Source: Actinomadura luzonensis (GTDB lineage Bacteria > Actinomycetota > Actinomycetes > Streptosporangiales > Streptosporangiaceae). Taken from it: a stretch of 64,000 nt of DNA. A program made the translations under genes and the position numbers. The DNA lies in contig NZ_JAKRKC020000002.1 in NCBI RefSeq assembly GCF_022664455.2, positions 1,240,001 to 1,304,000 of the forward strand. The letters are read 5' to 3'. A model generated the notes under the pieces. It was given only the letters and a program-made list of their open reading frames with translations, was not told the origin of the DNA and did not search any database. This document shows, piece after piece, positions 31,419 through 40,334 of the stretch. How positions within the stretch are numbered: the stretch's first letter is position 1; every line of letters begins with the position of its first letter.

Positions 31419-32453
31419 GTGGCGGCTCCCCCCACCGCTGCGCGGTCGCGCGCCGGACGCCCCTCAGCGCGGCGGCGGCCGGCCCTCGCCGCCCTCGCTG
31501 TCGCCCTCACCGCCGTCCTCACCGCCGTCCTCGCCGCCGTCCTGCCGGCCCCGGCGCACGCCGAGCCCAGACCCACGGTCGCCCAGCTCAAGAAGGAGCT
31601 GGCCGCCCTGCAGAAGGACTCCGACCGGCTGATCACCGACTACTACGGCAGCCGCATCGCCCACCAGAAGGCCGAGCAGGCCGAGAAGGCGGCCCGCGAG
31701 CGGCTGGCCGCCGCCCAGGAGGTCTTCGACCGGCACTCCACCGAGCTGCGCGCCCTGGCCGTCGCCCACTACACCGGCGCCGAGCCGAACCAGGCCACCC
31801 TGCTCGCCTCCGGCGGCGACCCAGGGGCGCTGCTCAACCGGCTGGCCCTCGTCCAGCACCTGGTGGCCCTCCAGGACGCCAAGCTCAAGGGCTTCGCCGC
31901 GGTCCGCGACGAGCGGCAGCGGGCGCAGGAGGAGGCCACGGCCCGCGCCGGGGAGCTCGGCCGCACCCTCGGCGAGCTGGAGAAACGCAAGGACAAGGCC
32001 GAGAAGCAGATCGAGCGCGTCAAGGACAAGATCGACCAGCTCTACCGGGCGCCCGGCCTGCGGCCCGACGGCACCTTCGTCCCGCAGCTCCCGCAGGGGC
32101 CGGACAACATCACGCCGCGCATGGCGCTGGTGAAGCAGCTCGTGAGGGAACGCTTCGAGGTGCCGTTCGGGATCGGCTGCTACCGCGCCATCCAGGATGG
32201 CGGCGAGCACCCGCTCGGCCGGGCCTGCGACTTCATGCTGAGCCGCGGCGGCGCGATGCCGTCGCCCGCCGAGCGCGCCCGCGGCGACCGCATCGCGGCC
32301 TGGGCCATCAAGAACGCCAGACGGCTCGGCATCATGTACATCATCTACCGCCAGCGCATCTGGCACGTCCGCACCGGCGCCTGGCGCGTCATGACCGACC
32401 GCGGCGGCACCACCGCCAACCACTACGACCACCCGCACATCTCCGTCTACTGA
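31419..32453 (+). CDS. Secreted coiled-coil peptidase, M15/ARB-07466-like
   Basis: A 344-residue exported protein. A basic N terminus and the hydrophobic stretch ALAALAVALTAVLTAVLAAVLP end at APAHA, a signal-peptidase I site. A coiled coil follows (VAQLKKELAALQKDSDRLI and KAEQAEKAARERLAAAQE, then a second block to KDKIDQLYRA). The C-terminal domain has EHPLGRACDFML and HYDHPHISVY, the zinc-ligand pattern of D-Ala-D-Ala carboxypeptidase-like M15 folds. It should cut or bind peptidoglycan at the wall. The GTG start has AAGGAGAA upstream. Its position after a receptor kinase fits control of wall turnover. Confidence 0.75.
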   Translation: MAAPPTAARSRAGRPSARRRPALAALAVALTAVLTAVLAAVLPAPAHAEPRPTVAQLKKELAALQKDSDRLITDYYGSRIAHQKAEQAEKAARERLAAAQEVFDRHSTELRALAVAHYTGAEPNQATLLASGGDPGALLNRLALVQHLVALQDAKLKGFAAVRDERQRAQEEATARAGELGRTLGELEKRKDKAEKQIERVKDKIDQLYRAPGLRPDGTFVPQLPQGPDNITPRMALVKQLVRERFEVPFGIGCYRAIQDGGEHPLGRACDFMLSRGGAMPSPAERARGDRIAAWAIKNARRLGIMYIIYRQRIWHVRTGAWRVMTDRGGTTANHYDHPHISVY

Positions 32454-32588
32454 GCGGACCTGTGCCTCATGCCTGGTCGCCTCGTGACGTGGCCGACGCC
32501 CGACTGCGCTGCCCGATGAGGGAACTCGGGCTGAACGGCATTCGTTCCTGGACCGGGGGCCACATCGCTTACGGGCGGAGACGCGAGC

Positions 32589-33101
32589 GTGGCGAACGAA
32601 GGCTGCACATCTGGTTGTCTCAAGGGGTGCCTGACCGCTCTCGCTGTCACGATGGCGCCGGTGTCCATCGTGATCGGGATAATGCTCGGGGTCGTGGCCG
32701 TCCCAGGTCTGCAACTCGAACTACGAGCGGCGCGAGGCGAGGGGCGGTCCGGCGTTTTCGTCGCCGAACAACTCACGTGCGGGGTCCGCGGCGGTTGTCA
32801 GTGGCGAGGATCCTATCGATCCGACGACGGGAAGATCGAACGACGGAATGCCTGGATCTACGGCTATGGTGAGTTCGAATTGTCCGAGGGCGACCGCGTA
32901 CCGGCCCTCGACGTCGGCCACGACGTCAAGCTCTACAAGCCCGGATCTCTGCCGCTCCCCGACATCATCGCTGTCTCCTTGGTCCTCCTTCTTGCGGCAG
33001 TTCTTGTGCTTTGGCCCTGCTGCCTGCTTCTCCGCCGCGTGCGGAACGAAGGCGGAGCCGGCTCCCGCGGTCTGCCCAGCGGAGGCGGGCGAAGTGAGTA
33101 G
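32589..33101 (+). CDS. Small membrane protein of unknown function
   Basis: A 170-residue protein. A Cys-rich start (CTSGCLKGCL) runs into one helix (ALAVTMAPVSIVIGIMLGVVAV). An outside segment contains GVFVAEQLTCGVRGGCQWRG and the line GEFELSEGDRVPALDVGHDVKLYKPG. A second helix is LPDIIAVSLVLLLAAVLVLWPCCLLL. The G+C content is visibly lower than in neighbouring genes. I do not recognise the family. Confidence 0.55.
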   Translation: MANEGCTSGCLKGCLTALAVTMAPVSIVIGIMLGVVAVPGLQLELRAARGEGRSGVFVAEQLTCGVRGGCQWRGSYRSDDGKIERRNAWIYGYGEFELSEGDRVPALDVGHDVKLYKPGSLPLPDIIAVSLVLLLAAVLVLWPCCLLLRRVRNEGGAGSRGLPSGGGRSE

Positions 33102-33146
33102 GGGGATACTCAGGCGCGCCCGGCGCCCGTGCGTCACGCTGTCGGC

Positions 33147-34307
33147 ATGCTCGCCCTACGCGCCCCCCGCCTCTTCGACGGCCACGACCTGCACCACGAC
33201 CGCGTGGTGCTCACCGCGAACGGCCGCGTCACCGCCGTCGTGTCCGGCGACCCGGAGGACGCGCCCCGCGTCCCCGGCGAACCCCTCACCGTCGTGGACC
33301 TGGGGGAGGACGCCACGCTGCTGCCCGGCCTCATCGACTGCCACGTGCACCTCGCGTTCGACGCGAGCCCCGACGTCGTGGCCGCGCTGGAGCGGCCGGG
33401 GCTGGCCGGGCGGATGCGCGAGGCCGCGCGGGCGCACCTCGCGGCCGGCGTCACCACCGTCCGCGACCTCGGCGACCGCGGCCACCTCGCGCTGGAGCTC
33501 GGGCTGGGGCTGGACGGGCCGGAGATCCTCGCCGCCGGGCCGCCCATCACCACGCCCCGCGGCCACTGCTGGTTCCTCGGCGGCGAGGCGGCCGGCGAGC
33601 AGGGCGTCCGCGAGGCGGTGCGGGAGCGGGCCGCCCGCGGCGCGCACGTGGTCAAGATGATGGTGACCGGCGGCGAGATGACGCCCGGCAGCCACTCCCA
33701 CCTGCTGCAGTACGGCCCCGCCGAGCTGAAGGCGGCCGTGGACGAGGCCCACGCGCACGGCCTGCCGATCACTGCGCACGCCCACTGCGCCGAGGGCGTC
33801 GCGCACGCCCTGGACGCCGGGTTCGACTCGATCGAGCACTGCTCGTTCTTCACCGAGGACGGCTACGAGGTGGACCACGCGCTGATCCGGCGGCTGGCCT
33901 CCTCCGGCGTCGTCGTCTCCCTCACCGCGGGCCTGGTGCCGTCGGCCGTCCCGCCGCCGCCGCGCATCCGGGCCAGGATGGCCGGGATCAGCGAGGCGGT
34001 ACGCGCCTTCTACGCCGCCGGGGTGCGCTTCGTCATCGGCACGGACGCCGGGATCGGGCCGCCCAAGCCGCACGGCGTGCTGCCGTACGGGGCCGAGATG
34101 CTGGTCGAGCACGGGTACGCGCCCGTGGACGTGCTGCGCGCGATCACCTCGGTCGCGGCCGGCGCCTGCCGCGTGGCGGGCCGCAAGGGCGCGATCGCCC
34201 CCGGCCACGACGCCGACCTGCTGGTCGTCTCCGGCGACCCGCTCACCGACATCACGGCCCTGCGCCGCCCCCTCGCCGTGTACCGGATGGGCCGCTTCGT
34301 GACCTGA
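33147..34307 (+). CDS. Amidohydrolase-superfamily enzyme
   Basis: A 386-residue metal-dependent hydrolase. The ligand set is complete: DCHVHLAF (HxH), a Lys in HVVKMMVTGG, His in TAHAHC, His in SIEHCSF and Asp in IGTDAGIG. The flanking beta sandwich is present (TVVDLGEDATLLPGLID and GAIAPGHDADLLVVSGDPL). It resembles prolidase/imidazolonepropionase-like amidohydrolases acting on cyclic amides or dipeptides. No clear ribosome site precedes ATG 33147. A GTG at 33129 is in frame and is an alternative start. Confidence 0.85.
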   Translation: MLALRAPRLFDGHDLHHDRVVLTANGRVTAVVSGDPEDAPRVPGEPLTVVDLGEDATLLPGLIDCHVHLAFDASPDVVAALERPGLAGRMREAARAHLAAGVTTVRDLGDRGHLALELGLGLDGPEILAAGPPITTPRGHCWFLGGEAAGEQGVREAVRERAARGAHVVKMMVTGGEMTPGSHSHLLQYGPAELKAAVDEAHAHGLPITAHAHCAEGVAHALDAGFDSIEHCSFFTEDGYEVDHALIRRLASSGVVVSLTAGLVPSAVPPPPRIRARMAGISEAVRAFYAAGVRFVIGTDAGIGPPKPHGVLPYGAEMLVEHGYAPVDVLRAITSVAAGACRVAGRKGAIAPGHDADLLVVSGDPLTDITALRRPLAVYRMGRFVT

Positions 34308-34395
34308 CGCTCGGTCGCCACGTACGGCGGCGAGTGGCACGCGGCCGGCGCGGCCGGCCGCCAGGCCGCCGGCTGGACGGCCCCGCCCGCGCGGC

Positions 34396-35310
34396 TCAGC
34401 GGACCCGCCCGCGCGGCTTGAGCCGGATGGCGGGCAGGACGGGCGCGGGGAGCGGATCTCCGTCGAACCCCTCGACGACGCCGAACCCCTCGCCCTCGGC
34501 CCACTCCTTCCTGAAGGCCGCGATCTCGTCGTGCGTGCGGCCCACGAAGTTCCACCACATGACGATCTCCTCCTCGAACGGCGCGCCGCCGATGAGCAGC
34601 ACCCGCCCGCGCCCCGACAGCCGGACCCCCGGCCGTCCCGGCGGCAGGTACGCCAGCGGCCCCGGCTCCAGCCCCTCGACCTCGCCGTCGAGCAGCAGCA
34701 GCCCGTGCTCGAACCCGGGGTCGAGCGGCACCTCGCCCGCGCCGTCCACCGCGATCTCCGCCCCGACGAGCGGGGTGCGGGCGGTGGCGGGGGAGACCGC
34801 CCCGCCGAGCGTCCCCATGAGCACGGTGGCGGCGAAGCCCGGGCCGTCCAGCACCGGCAGCGCCTCGTGGTGCTCGAAGGCGGGCGCGTCGTGGCGGTGC
34901 GCCGCGGGCAGCGCCACCCAGAGCTGCACGCCGTGCAGCACCTCCACGGCCGACTCCTCGGAGTGGGAGATGCCGCGGCCGGCGGTCATGAGGTTGAGCT
35001 GCCCGGGGCGTACCCGCTGGAGGCTGCCCAGGCTGTCGCGGTGCAGCACCTCGCCCGCGAGCAGCCACGTCACGGTCTGCAGGCCGGTGTGCGGGTGGGG
35101 CGGCACGCGCATGGCCGTGCGCTCGGGGCCGTAGGCGTCCAGGAAGCACCAGGCGCCGATCATGCGCCGGTGCACGCCGGGGAGGGTCCTGCTCACCGCC
35201 ATGGCGCGCGGGCCGCCCAGCGGGACCGCGCGGCCGGCCAGCAGCTCGCCGGCCGCGCCCTGCTCCGCGCCGCAGCGGATCTCCTGCGGCGCACGCTCCA
35301 GGTTGCTCAC
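34396..35310 (-). CDS. Pirin-family protein
   Basis: A 304-residue bicupin. The metal site of pirins is intact: PHPHTGLQTVTW, LHRDSLGS and the GRGISHSE loop supply three His and one Glu. The second cupin holds GHEHGL-like LDPGFEHGLLLLDGEVE. Bacterial pirins include quercetin dioxygenases and regulators of pyruvate metabolism, so the exact role is open. It is encoded alone, with a 3' end abutting the amidohydrolase gene tail-to-tail. Confidence 0.88.
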   Translation of the reverse strand: MSNLERAPQEIRCGAEQGAAGELLAGRAVPLGGPRAMAVSRTLPGVHRRMIGAWCFLDAYGPERTAMRVPPHPHTGLQTVTWLLAGEVLHRDSLGSLQRVRPGQLNLMTAGRGISHSEESAVEVLHGVQLWVALPAAHRHDAPAFEHHEALPVLDGPGFAATVLMGTLGGAVSPATARTPLVGAEIAVDGAGEVPLDPGFEHGLLLLDGEVEGLEPGPLAYLPPGRPGVRLSGRGRVLLIGGAPFEEEIVMWWNFVGRTHDEIAAFRKEWAEGEGFGVVEGFDGDPLPAPVLPAIRLKPRGRVR

Positions 35311-35325
35311 CCTGGCACTGTACGG

Positions 35326-35393
35326 CCCCGCGCGGGCCGGCCGTCAGCCGAGGGCCGGTCCCCGCGCGGGCCGGCCGTCAGCCCAGGGTCTCC
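35326..35393. repeat. 34-bp direct duplication over the metallo-hydrolase stop
   Basis: Two nearly identical 34-base copies (35326-35359 and 35360-35393) share the block CCCCGCGCGGGCCGGCCGTC and the following AGCC. The minus-strand stop at 35378-35380 has an exact copy at 35344-35346. Confidence 0.75.
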
Positions 35394-36499
35394 CACCAGC
35401 CGTCGGGCGCCGGGGCCGCCGCGGCGTCCACGGCCTCGCCCGGCCGCGGCACCACGATGTCCACCTCGCGCGCCTTGGCCTCCCGCCACAGCCGGTCCAC
35501 CGGCTCCGCCCACGGGTGCAGCGCCAGCGTGAACGTCGCCCAGTGCACCGGCAGCAGCAGCTTCCCGCCGAGGTCGAGGTGGGCGTTGACGGCCTCCTCG
35601 GGGTTCATGTGGATGTCCGGCCAGGCGGGGCTGTAGGCGCCGATGGGCATGAGCGTCAGGTCGAACGGCCCGTGCGCCGCCCCGATGCCGCGGTACCCCT
35701 CGAAGTAGCCCGAGTCGCCCGCGTAGAAGACCCGCTTGGCCGCGCCCGCGACCACCCACGAGCCCCACAGCGTGTCGTTGCGGCGCAGGGACCGTCCGGA
35801 GAAGTGCCGCGCCGCGGTGGCGACGAAGCGCAGCCCGGCGACCTCGGCCTCCTCCTCCCAGTCCAGCTCGATGATCCGGTACGCCGGCACGCCCCACCGC
35901 TCCAGGTGCGCCCCGATGCCCAGCGGCACCAGGAACGGCGCCTTCTGCGTCCGGACCAGCGCGCGCACGGTCGCGAGGTCGAGGTGGTCGTAGTGGTCGT
36001 GGGAGATCGCGACGGCGTCCACCGGCGGCAGCTCGCTGATCGCGACCGGCAGCGGGTGGTGCCGCTTGGGCCCGACGAGCTGCGACGGCGAGACCCGCTC
36101 GCTCCACACCGGGTCGAACAGCACCCGCCTGCCCTCGATCTCCACCAGCGTCGAGGCGTGGCCGTACCAGACGGCGCGCAGCCCGTCGGCGGGCGCGGGG
36201 CCCGCGGGCGGCACGCGCATCGGCACGGGGCCGGCCGGGCGGCGCTGCTCCTTGTTGCGCGCCAGCTCGCCGAGCAGGCTCACCGGCGGCGTGTTCATCA
36301 CATGGGTCGGCTCGGGCATCGAGTTGTAGAAGGAGCCGTCCTTGAACTGGCTGGAGCGGCGCACCCGCGCGGCCCGCTCCGGGCCCGAGTCCAGCGGCCG
36401 CGCCCCCAGCTCCGCCGGCACGTCGCGCAACGCCCAGCCGGCCGCGGCCAGGGCGGCCCCGCCCGCCAGGATCCGCCGTGCCGTACGCATTCCCGCCAT
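35378..36499 (-). CDS. UlaG/NAPE-PLD-type metallo-beta-lactamase-fold hydrolase, exported
   Basis: A 373-residue enzyme. The N terminus MAGMRTARRILAGGAALAAAGWAL looks like a Tat or Sec signal. The metal motif is ISHDHYDHLD (HxHxDH), with GHASTLVEIEG before it and FYAGDSGYFEGY and LPVHWATFTLALHPW after it, as in NAPE-PLD and RomA-like phospholipase-D-type hydrolases. The substrate may be an N-acyl phospholipid or lactone. The start ATG at 36499 follows GGGAGAG. A hairpin (36536-36555) and a palindromic operator candidate lie in its leader. Confidence 0.83.
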   Translation of the reverse strand: MAGMRTARRILAGGAALAAAGWALRDVPAELGARPLDSGPERAARVRRSSQFKDGSFYNSMPEPTHVMNTPPVSLLGELARNKEQRRPAGPVPMRVPPAGPAPADGLRAVWYGHASTLVEIEGRRVLFDPVWSERVSPSQLVGPKRHHPLPVAISELPPVDAVAISHDHYDHLDLATVRALVRTQKAPFLVPLGIGAHLERWGVPAYRIIELDWEEEAEVAGLRFVATAARHFSGRSLRRNDTLWGSWVVAGAAKRVFYAGDSGYFEGYRGIGAAHGPFDLTLMPIGAYSPAWPDIHMNPEEAVNAHLDLGGKLLLPVHWATFTLALHPWAEPVDRLWREAKAREVDIVVPRPGEAVDAAAAPAPDGWWETLG

Positions 36500-36535
36500 C
36501 GCCCACTCTCCCCTGGAAGTCCGTTCAATCCGGTA

Positions 36536-36590
36536 ACCGGGACGGGAGTCCCGGTGTTCCCAAGCGTACGATATATCGCGATACGTCAAC
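36536..36590 (-). promoter_or_regulatory. Palindromic operator candidate and leader hairpin of the metallo-hydrolase gene
   Basis: GATATATC (36570-36577) and TATCGCGATA (36574-36583) are overlapping perfect palindromes in an A+T island. On the minus strand they follow a TTGACG -35 candidate near 36588. Downstream, ACCGGGAC/GTCCCGGT (36536-36555) makes an 8-bp stem. The layout suggests a repressor site over the promoter. Confidence 0.45.
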
Positions 36591-36615
36591 GCGTGGGCCC
36601 CCGGGGAAGCGGGCG

Positions 36616-38067
36616 TCAGGCGGCGGGGTGGCCGATCGGCGGGAACCCCGCCTTGGCCCAGAGCGCGTGCGAGGCCGCCTCCGGGTCGTCCACGTCCGAC
36701 GGGACGACGTCGAACAGGTGGGTCGTGGCGGTCGCGCTGTCGTAGCGGGGCCAGCCCGGGTCGCCGGTCGCGGCGAACGCCGTCCAGGCCGTGCGCACCT
36801 GCTCCGACAGCGCGGGCAGGTCGGGGGAGCCGCCGGTCAGCATCCGCGCCATGTCGTCGTCGTCGATCACGCCGAACGTCAGCGGCACGTCCAGCGCGTG
36901 GCAGGCCCGCAGCTCCGGGGTGGGGGACCAGGTCAGCTCGTAGGCGTGGGTGACGCCGGTGTGGGCGTCGGCGAGCAGGGTGCTCGGCATCCGGAACATC
37001 CAGTCCGACATGAGCGTCACGTACAGGTCCTCGTCCGAGGCGCCCGGGTGCGCGGCGCGGTAGGCGTCCTCCGCGTAAGGCGGGGCCAGCGTCCGCAGGG
37101 CCCCCTCCAGGTCCGGGGCCGGGTTGCCGCCGGACATGGCGTGGAACAGGCGGAACTCGTCCCGGTTGTACCCGGCGATCAGGGCCACGTCGCGGGCCGC
37201 GCCCGCCGCGAGGGCGTTCCACGGCGTGTCCGGCAGCACCTCGCCGTCCACGACCGGGGCGAACGCGATCGACTCGTACGCCATCGGCCCCCACCGGCCC
37301 ACGTCCCCGCGCATCTCCTCGGTCGCGACCGCCTCCCCGGCCGCCACCAGCGCCTCCGGCGCGCTCTCCGCGAGCGGCACCCCGCCGAGCCGCCGCTCGA
37401 CCGCGTCCGTCACCCGGGCGGCGAAGGCCGGGGTGAACGTCATGCCCGGCACGCTCTGCGCGATCGCCCGGCCGAACAGGCCGCGCGCCGACGGCATCGC
37501 CAGCAGGCAGGCGATCGCGCCCGCGCCCGCCGACTCGCCGAACACCGTCACGTTGCCCGGGTCGCCGCCGAAGGCCGCGACGTTCTCCCGCACCCAGCGC
37601 AGCGCCGCCACCTGGTCCAGCAGGGCCCGGTTCGCGGGACGGCCCGGCACGTGCCCGTAGCCCTCGAAGCCGACGCGGTGGTTGAACGTCACCACCACCA
37701 CGCCCTGCCGGGCCAGTCGCGCGCCGTCGTAGGCGGGCAGGTCGGCGTAGCCGGACCGGTACGCGCCGCCGTAGATCCACACCATCACCGGCAGGCCGGC
37801 GCCGCCCGGGTCGGGCGTCCAGACGTTGAGGGACAGGCAGTCGAGGCCGCCGTCCGGGCTCCACGGCGGCAGGCCCGGCATCATCGGCGGCTGCGGCGGG
37901 CGCGGGCCGAACCTGGTGGCCTCCAGCACGCCGTCCCACGGCTCCGGCGGCTCCGGGGCGGCGAACCTGAGCCGTCCGAACGGGGCCTTCGCGAACGGGA
38001 CGCCCTTGAAGACCGCGATCTCGCCGTCCTGGCCGCCGGTCAGCCTGCCCGTGCCGATGCGGATCAT
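36616..38067 (-). CDS. Type-B carboxylesterase / para-nitrobenzyl esterase
   Basis: A 483-residue serine esterase. It has FKGVPFAKAPFGRLRF at the start, LSLNVWTPD, the oxyanion motif WIYGGAYRSGY, the nucleophile elbow GESAGAGAIACLLAMP, the acid in YNRDEFRLFHA and the His in ELTWSPTP...CHALDVPLTFG. No signal peptide is seen, so it is cytoplasmic. The ATG at 38067 has GAGAGGGGA. It lies 12 bases after the DUF3152 gene on the same strand. Confidence 0.9.
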   Translation of the reverse strand: MIRIGTGRLTGGQDGEIAVFKGVPFAKAPFGRLRFAAPEPPEPWDGVLEATRFGPRPPQPPMMPGLPPWSPDGGLDCLSLNVWTPDPGGAGLPVMVWIYGGAYRSGYADLPAYDGARLARQGVVVVTFNHRVGFEGYGHVPGRPANRALLDQVAALRWVRENVAAFGGDPGNVTVFGESAGAGAIACLLAMPSARGLFGRAIAQSVPGMTFTPAFAARVTDAVERRLGGVPLAESAPEALVAAGEAVATEEMRGDVGRWGPMAYESIAFAPVVDGEVLPDTPWNALAAGAARDVALIAGYNRDEFRLFHAMSGGNPAPDLEGALRTLAPPYAEDAYRAAHPGASDEDLYVTLMSDWMFRMPSTLLADAHTGVTHAYELTWSPTPELRACHALDVPLTFGVIDDDDMARMLTGGSPDLPALSEQVRTAWTAFAATGDPGWPRYDSATATTHLFDVVPSDVDDPEAASHALWAKAGFPPIGHPAA

Positions 38068-38079
38068 GCCCGTCCCCTC

Positions 38080-38826
38080 TCATGGTCTCCTGTCCCCAGT
38101 CTGCGGCTCCCGCGTGCCGGGCGCGCGGTCCGGGAACGGCCACGGGTTCGGCCGGCAGCGGCCCAGCGACTTCGACTGCTGCGTCATGACCGGGGCGAGC
38201 CGGCCCGGGCCGGGGCAGGAGCGGTGACCGTGGCCGAGCCCGTGGCCGACCTCGTGGCTGATGAGGTAGCTGCGGTAGGCGGCCAGGTCGCCCTCGTACT
38301 GCGGGACGCCGACCGCCCAGCGCAGCGCGTTGATGATCGAACGTCTGCCGTTCCAGCAGGACAGCTCGCCGCCGGTGCGCAGCGGACGGCACTGGCGGAT
38401 TGTCGTGCCCGGGCTCGACAGGGCCACCCGGACCCGGACCGGGCCGCGGTCCACCCGCTGGAAGCGGGCCCAGCCGCGGCCGTCGTTCAGGATGCGGTGC
38501 ACCTGGGCGGCGAACTCGCCGGGCTCGAACGGCAGGCCCCGCTCCACCTCCACCAGGTACCGCACCGGCCGGCCCGGGCCGGGACGCGCCGGCGCGGTGC
38601 CGGGGACGACGGCGTACCGGCCGGAGGCGGCGTACGGCACCTGGACGGCGGGCGGCCGGACCTCGGGTTGCGGGCGCGCGGGGCGCGGCGCCCTGGGCGG
38701 GCCCGGCGCGATCGGCCGCCGCGACGGCGCCGCCCCAGGGCCGACCGGGGGTCCGGCCGTGGGATCCGCGCCGCACCCGGCGGCGAGCAGGAGCACGACC
38801 AGCATGAACGGTGCGAAGCGCGGCAC
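38080..38826 (-). CDS. DUF3152 lipoprotein with metalloprotease-like motif
   Basis: A 248-residue exported protein. The signal peptide MPRFAPFMLVVLLLAAGC carries a lipobox, followed by a Pro-rich linker. The DUF3152 domain contains YLVEVERGLPFEPGEFA, GRGWARFQRVDRG, CWNGRRSIINALRW and YLISHEVGHGLGHGH, a zincin-type HExxHxxGxxH variant. DUF3152 is common in actinobacteria and its activity is not established to my knowledge. The GTG start has GGGGAGG upstream. Confidence 0.85.
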   Translation of the reverse strand: MPRFAPFMLVVLLLAAGCGADPTAGPPVGPGAAPSRRPIAPGPPRAPRPARPQPEVRPPAVQVPYAASGRYAVVPGTAPARPGPGRPVRYLVEVERGLPFEPGEFAAQVHRILNDGRGWARFQRVDRGPVRVRVALSSPGTTIRQCRPLRTGGELSCWNGRRSIINALRWAVGVPQYEGDLAAYRSYLISHEVGHGLGHGHRSCPGPGRLAPVMTQQSKSLGRCRPNPWPFPDRAPGTREPQTGDRRP

Positions 38827-38915
38827 ATCGGCCTCCCCACGGGCGCGACGGTGGGGAGGAAACCGATCATACGCTGGGCAAACGGACAGACCGCGAGGGG
38901 GTCCCCTCTTGCCTG

Positions 38916-38975
38916 GCCGGTGTCAGGGTGGCGTCAGGGCCGGCGTCCGGGCCGGCGTCCGGGCCGGCGTCAGGG
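38916..38975. repeat. 12-bp tandem repeat over the amino-acid-oxidase gene end
   Basis: Five imperfect copies of GCCGGCGTCCGG / GCCGGCGTCAGG run head to tail. The minus-strand stop codon of the oxidase (38970-38972) lies inside one unit, and several other units carry the same TCA. Confidence 0.7.
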
Positions 38976-40334
38976 CCGTGGCAGCGCGTAGGCGGTGACG
39001 TCGATGGGCGGCCGCTCGCCGAGCGCCAGGGCCGCGGCGATCCGGCCCGCGAAGGGGCCCGCAGTCAGCCCGTACGCGCTGAGCCCGGTCGCCACCACCA
39101 CCCGCGAGGTGAGCTCACCGATCAGCGGCTTCCCTGGGGCGTACACCGGGCGCAGCCCCACCCGCGTCTCCGCCACCGTCGCCCCGGCCAGCCCCGGCGC
39201 GACGCGCAGCCCCGCCTGGAGTACCTCCTCCAGCCCGCCCATGGTCACCCGCGGCGCGAAACCGACGTCCTCCACCGTCGCCCCGATCACCACCCGCGAC
39301 CCGGGGAACCCCAGCAGGTACGGCCCCACGCTCGGCAGCACGATCGGCCACCACGCGGTGTCGACGCCTTCGAGGGTGGCGTGCAGGATCTGGCCGCGCC
39401 TGGGGAACACGGGCAGCTCGGCGCCGAGCGCCCGGCACACCTCACCCGTCCACGCCCCGGCCGCGACGATCACCGCATCCCCCTCCACCGGAAGCCCACC
39501 GCCCGCGCCGCCCATGCCGTCCGCGCCGCCCGCGCCGCCTCCAGCGACCCGGCCGCGCGGGGCGCCCCCGCCGTCCGCCCCGGACGCCGCCACGGAACCG
39601 GCCGACGCCGCTCCCGCCGCTCCCGCCGCTCCCGCCGCTCCCGCGCCATCCGCTTCGCCGAGCGGCACCGCCTGCCGCCACGACCCGTCCCTCCCGGACC
39701 GGCCCTCCTCACCCGCACCGCCCGCGCCGTGCTCGCGGGGCCCGGCCGCCACCCCCCTCGTCCCCGGAACGCCGAGCCCGCCGCCCGTCGCCCCGTGGAC
39801 GAGCACCTGACCGTCCGGAGTGAGGGTCGCGGTGCCGGCGTGCAGCCGGGCGCCCCGCGCCACTGCGGCCTGGAGCAGCGCGTCCCGGACCGAGCGACCG
39901 TCCACGCGGGCCGCCCCCGGCACCAGGAGCGCGCTCAAGGTGTCCGACAGCGGCGGGAACAGCTCGGCCGGAGCCGCCACCTCGGTGACCTCGCCCATCT
40001 CCGGCGCCTCCGCCCGACGCCGCCGCAGCAGGGAGTGCACCGGCTCCAGCTCCGCCGGGTCCTCGGACACCAGCAGCGCGCCCACCTTGGCGTACCCGAA
40101 GTCCTCGCCCAGCGCCTCCACCAGCCCCGGGTAGCAGCGGGCCCCCTCGCGGGTCAGCCGGTACCAGTCGTCGTCCTCGGGATGGTCCACCCACGGGCAC
40201 ACGATGCCCGCGCCGGCCTGCGTCGCCTCGCCCTGGTAGCCGCCGTCCACGACGGTCACGGACGCGCCCCGGTCCGTCAGGTAGTAGGCCGCGCTGGCGC
40301 CGACGATGCCGCTTCCGATCACCACAACACGCAT
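38970..40334 (-). CDS. FAD-dependent amino-acid oxidase (DAO family) with low-complexity insert
   Basis: A 454-residue flavoenzyme. The Rossmann start is VVVIGSGIVGASAAYYLTDRGASVTVVD, then GGYQGEATQAGAGIVCPW. The second FAD/substrate half resumes at GDAVIVAAGAWTGEVCRALG, LPVFPRRGQILHATLEG and ETRVGLRPVYAPGKPLIG and ends with GLSAYGLTAGPFAGRIAAALA. Residues about 185-285 are Gly/Ala-rich low-complexity sequence (GAGGAGEEG, AAGAAGAAGAASAG) that family members of 350-400 residues lack. Likely substrates are D-amino acids, glycine or sarcosine-like amines. Whether the insert is tolerated is not known. Confidence 0.8.
   Translation of the reverse strand: MRVVVIGSGIVGASAAYYLTDRGASVTVVDGGYQGEATQAGAGIVCPWVDHPEDDDWYRLTREGARCYPGLVEALGEDFGYAKVGALLVSEDPAELEPVHSLLRRRRAEAPEMGEVTEVAAPAELFPPLSDTLSALLVPGAARVDGRSVRDALLQAAVARGARLHAGTATLTPDGQVLVHGATGGGLGVPGTRGVAAGPREHGAGGAGEEGRSGRDGSWRQAVPLGEADGAGAAGAAGAAGAASAGSVAASGADGGGAPRGRVAGGGAGGADGMGGAGGGLPVEGDAVIVAAGAWTGEVCRALGAELPVFPRRGQILHATLEGVDTAWWPIVLPSVGPYLLGFPGSRVVIGATVEDVGFAPRVTMGGLEEVLQAGLRVAPGLAGATVAETRVGLRPVYAPGKPLIGELTSRVVVATGLSAYGLTAGPFAGRIAAALALGERPPIDVTAYALPRP

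Noticed and set aside
33101..33146. Transposon or integration remnants at the composition change near 32.5-33.1 kb.
   Set aside because: No inverted terminal repeats, target duplications or recombinase genes are visible.
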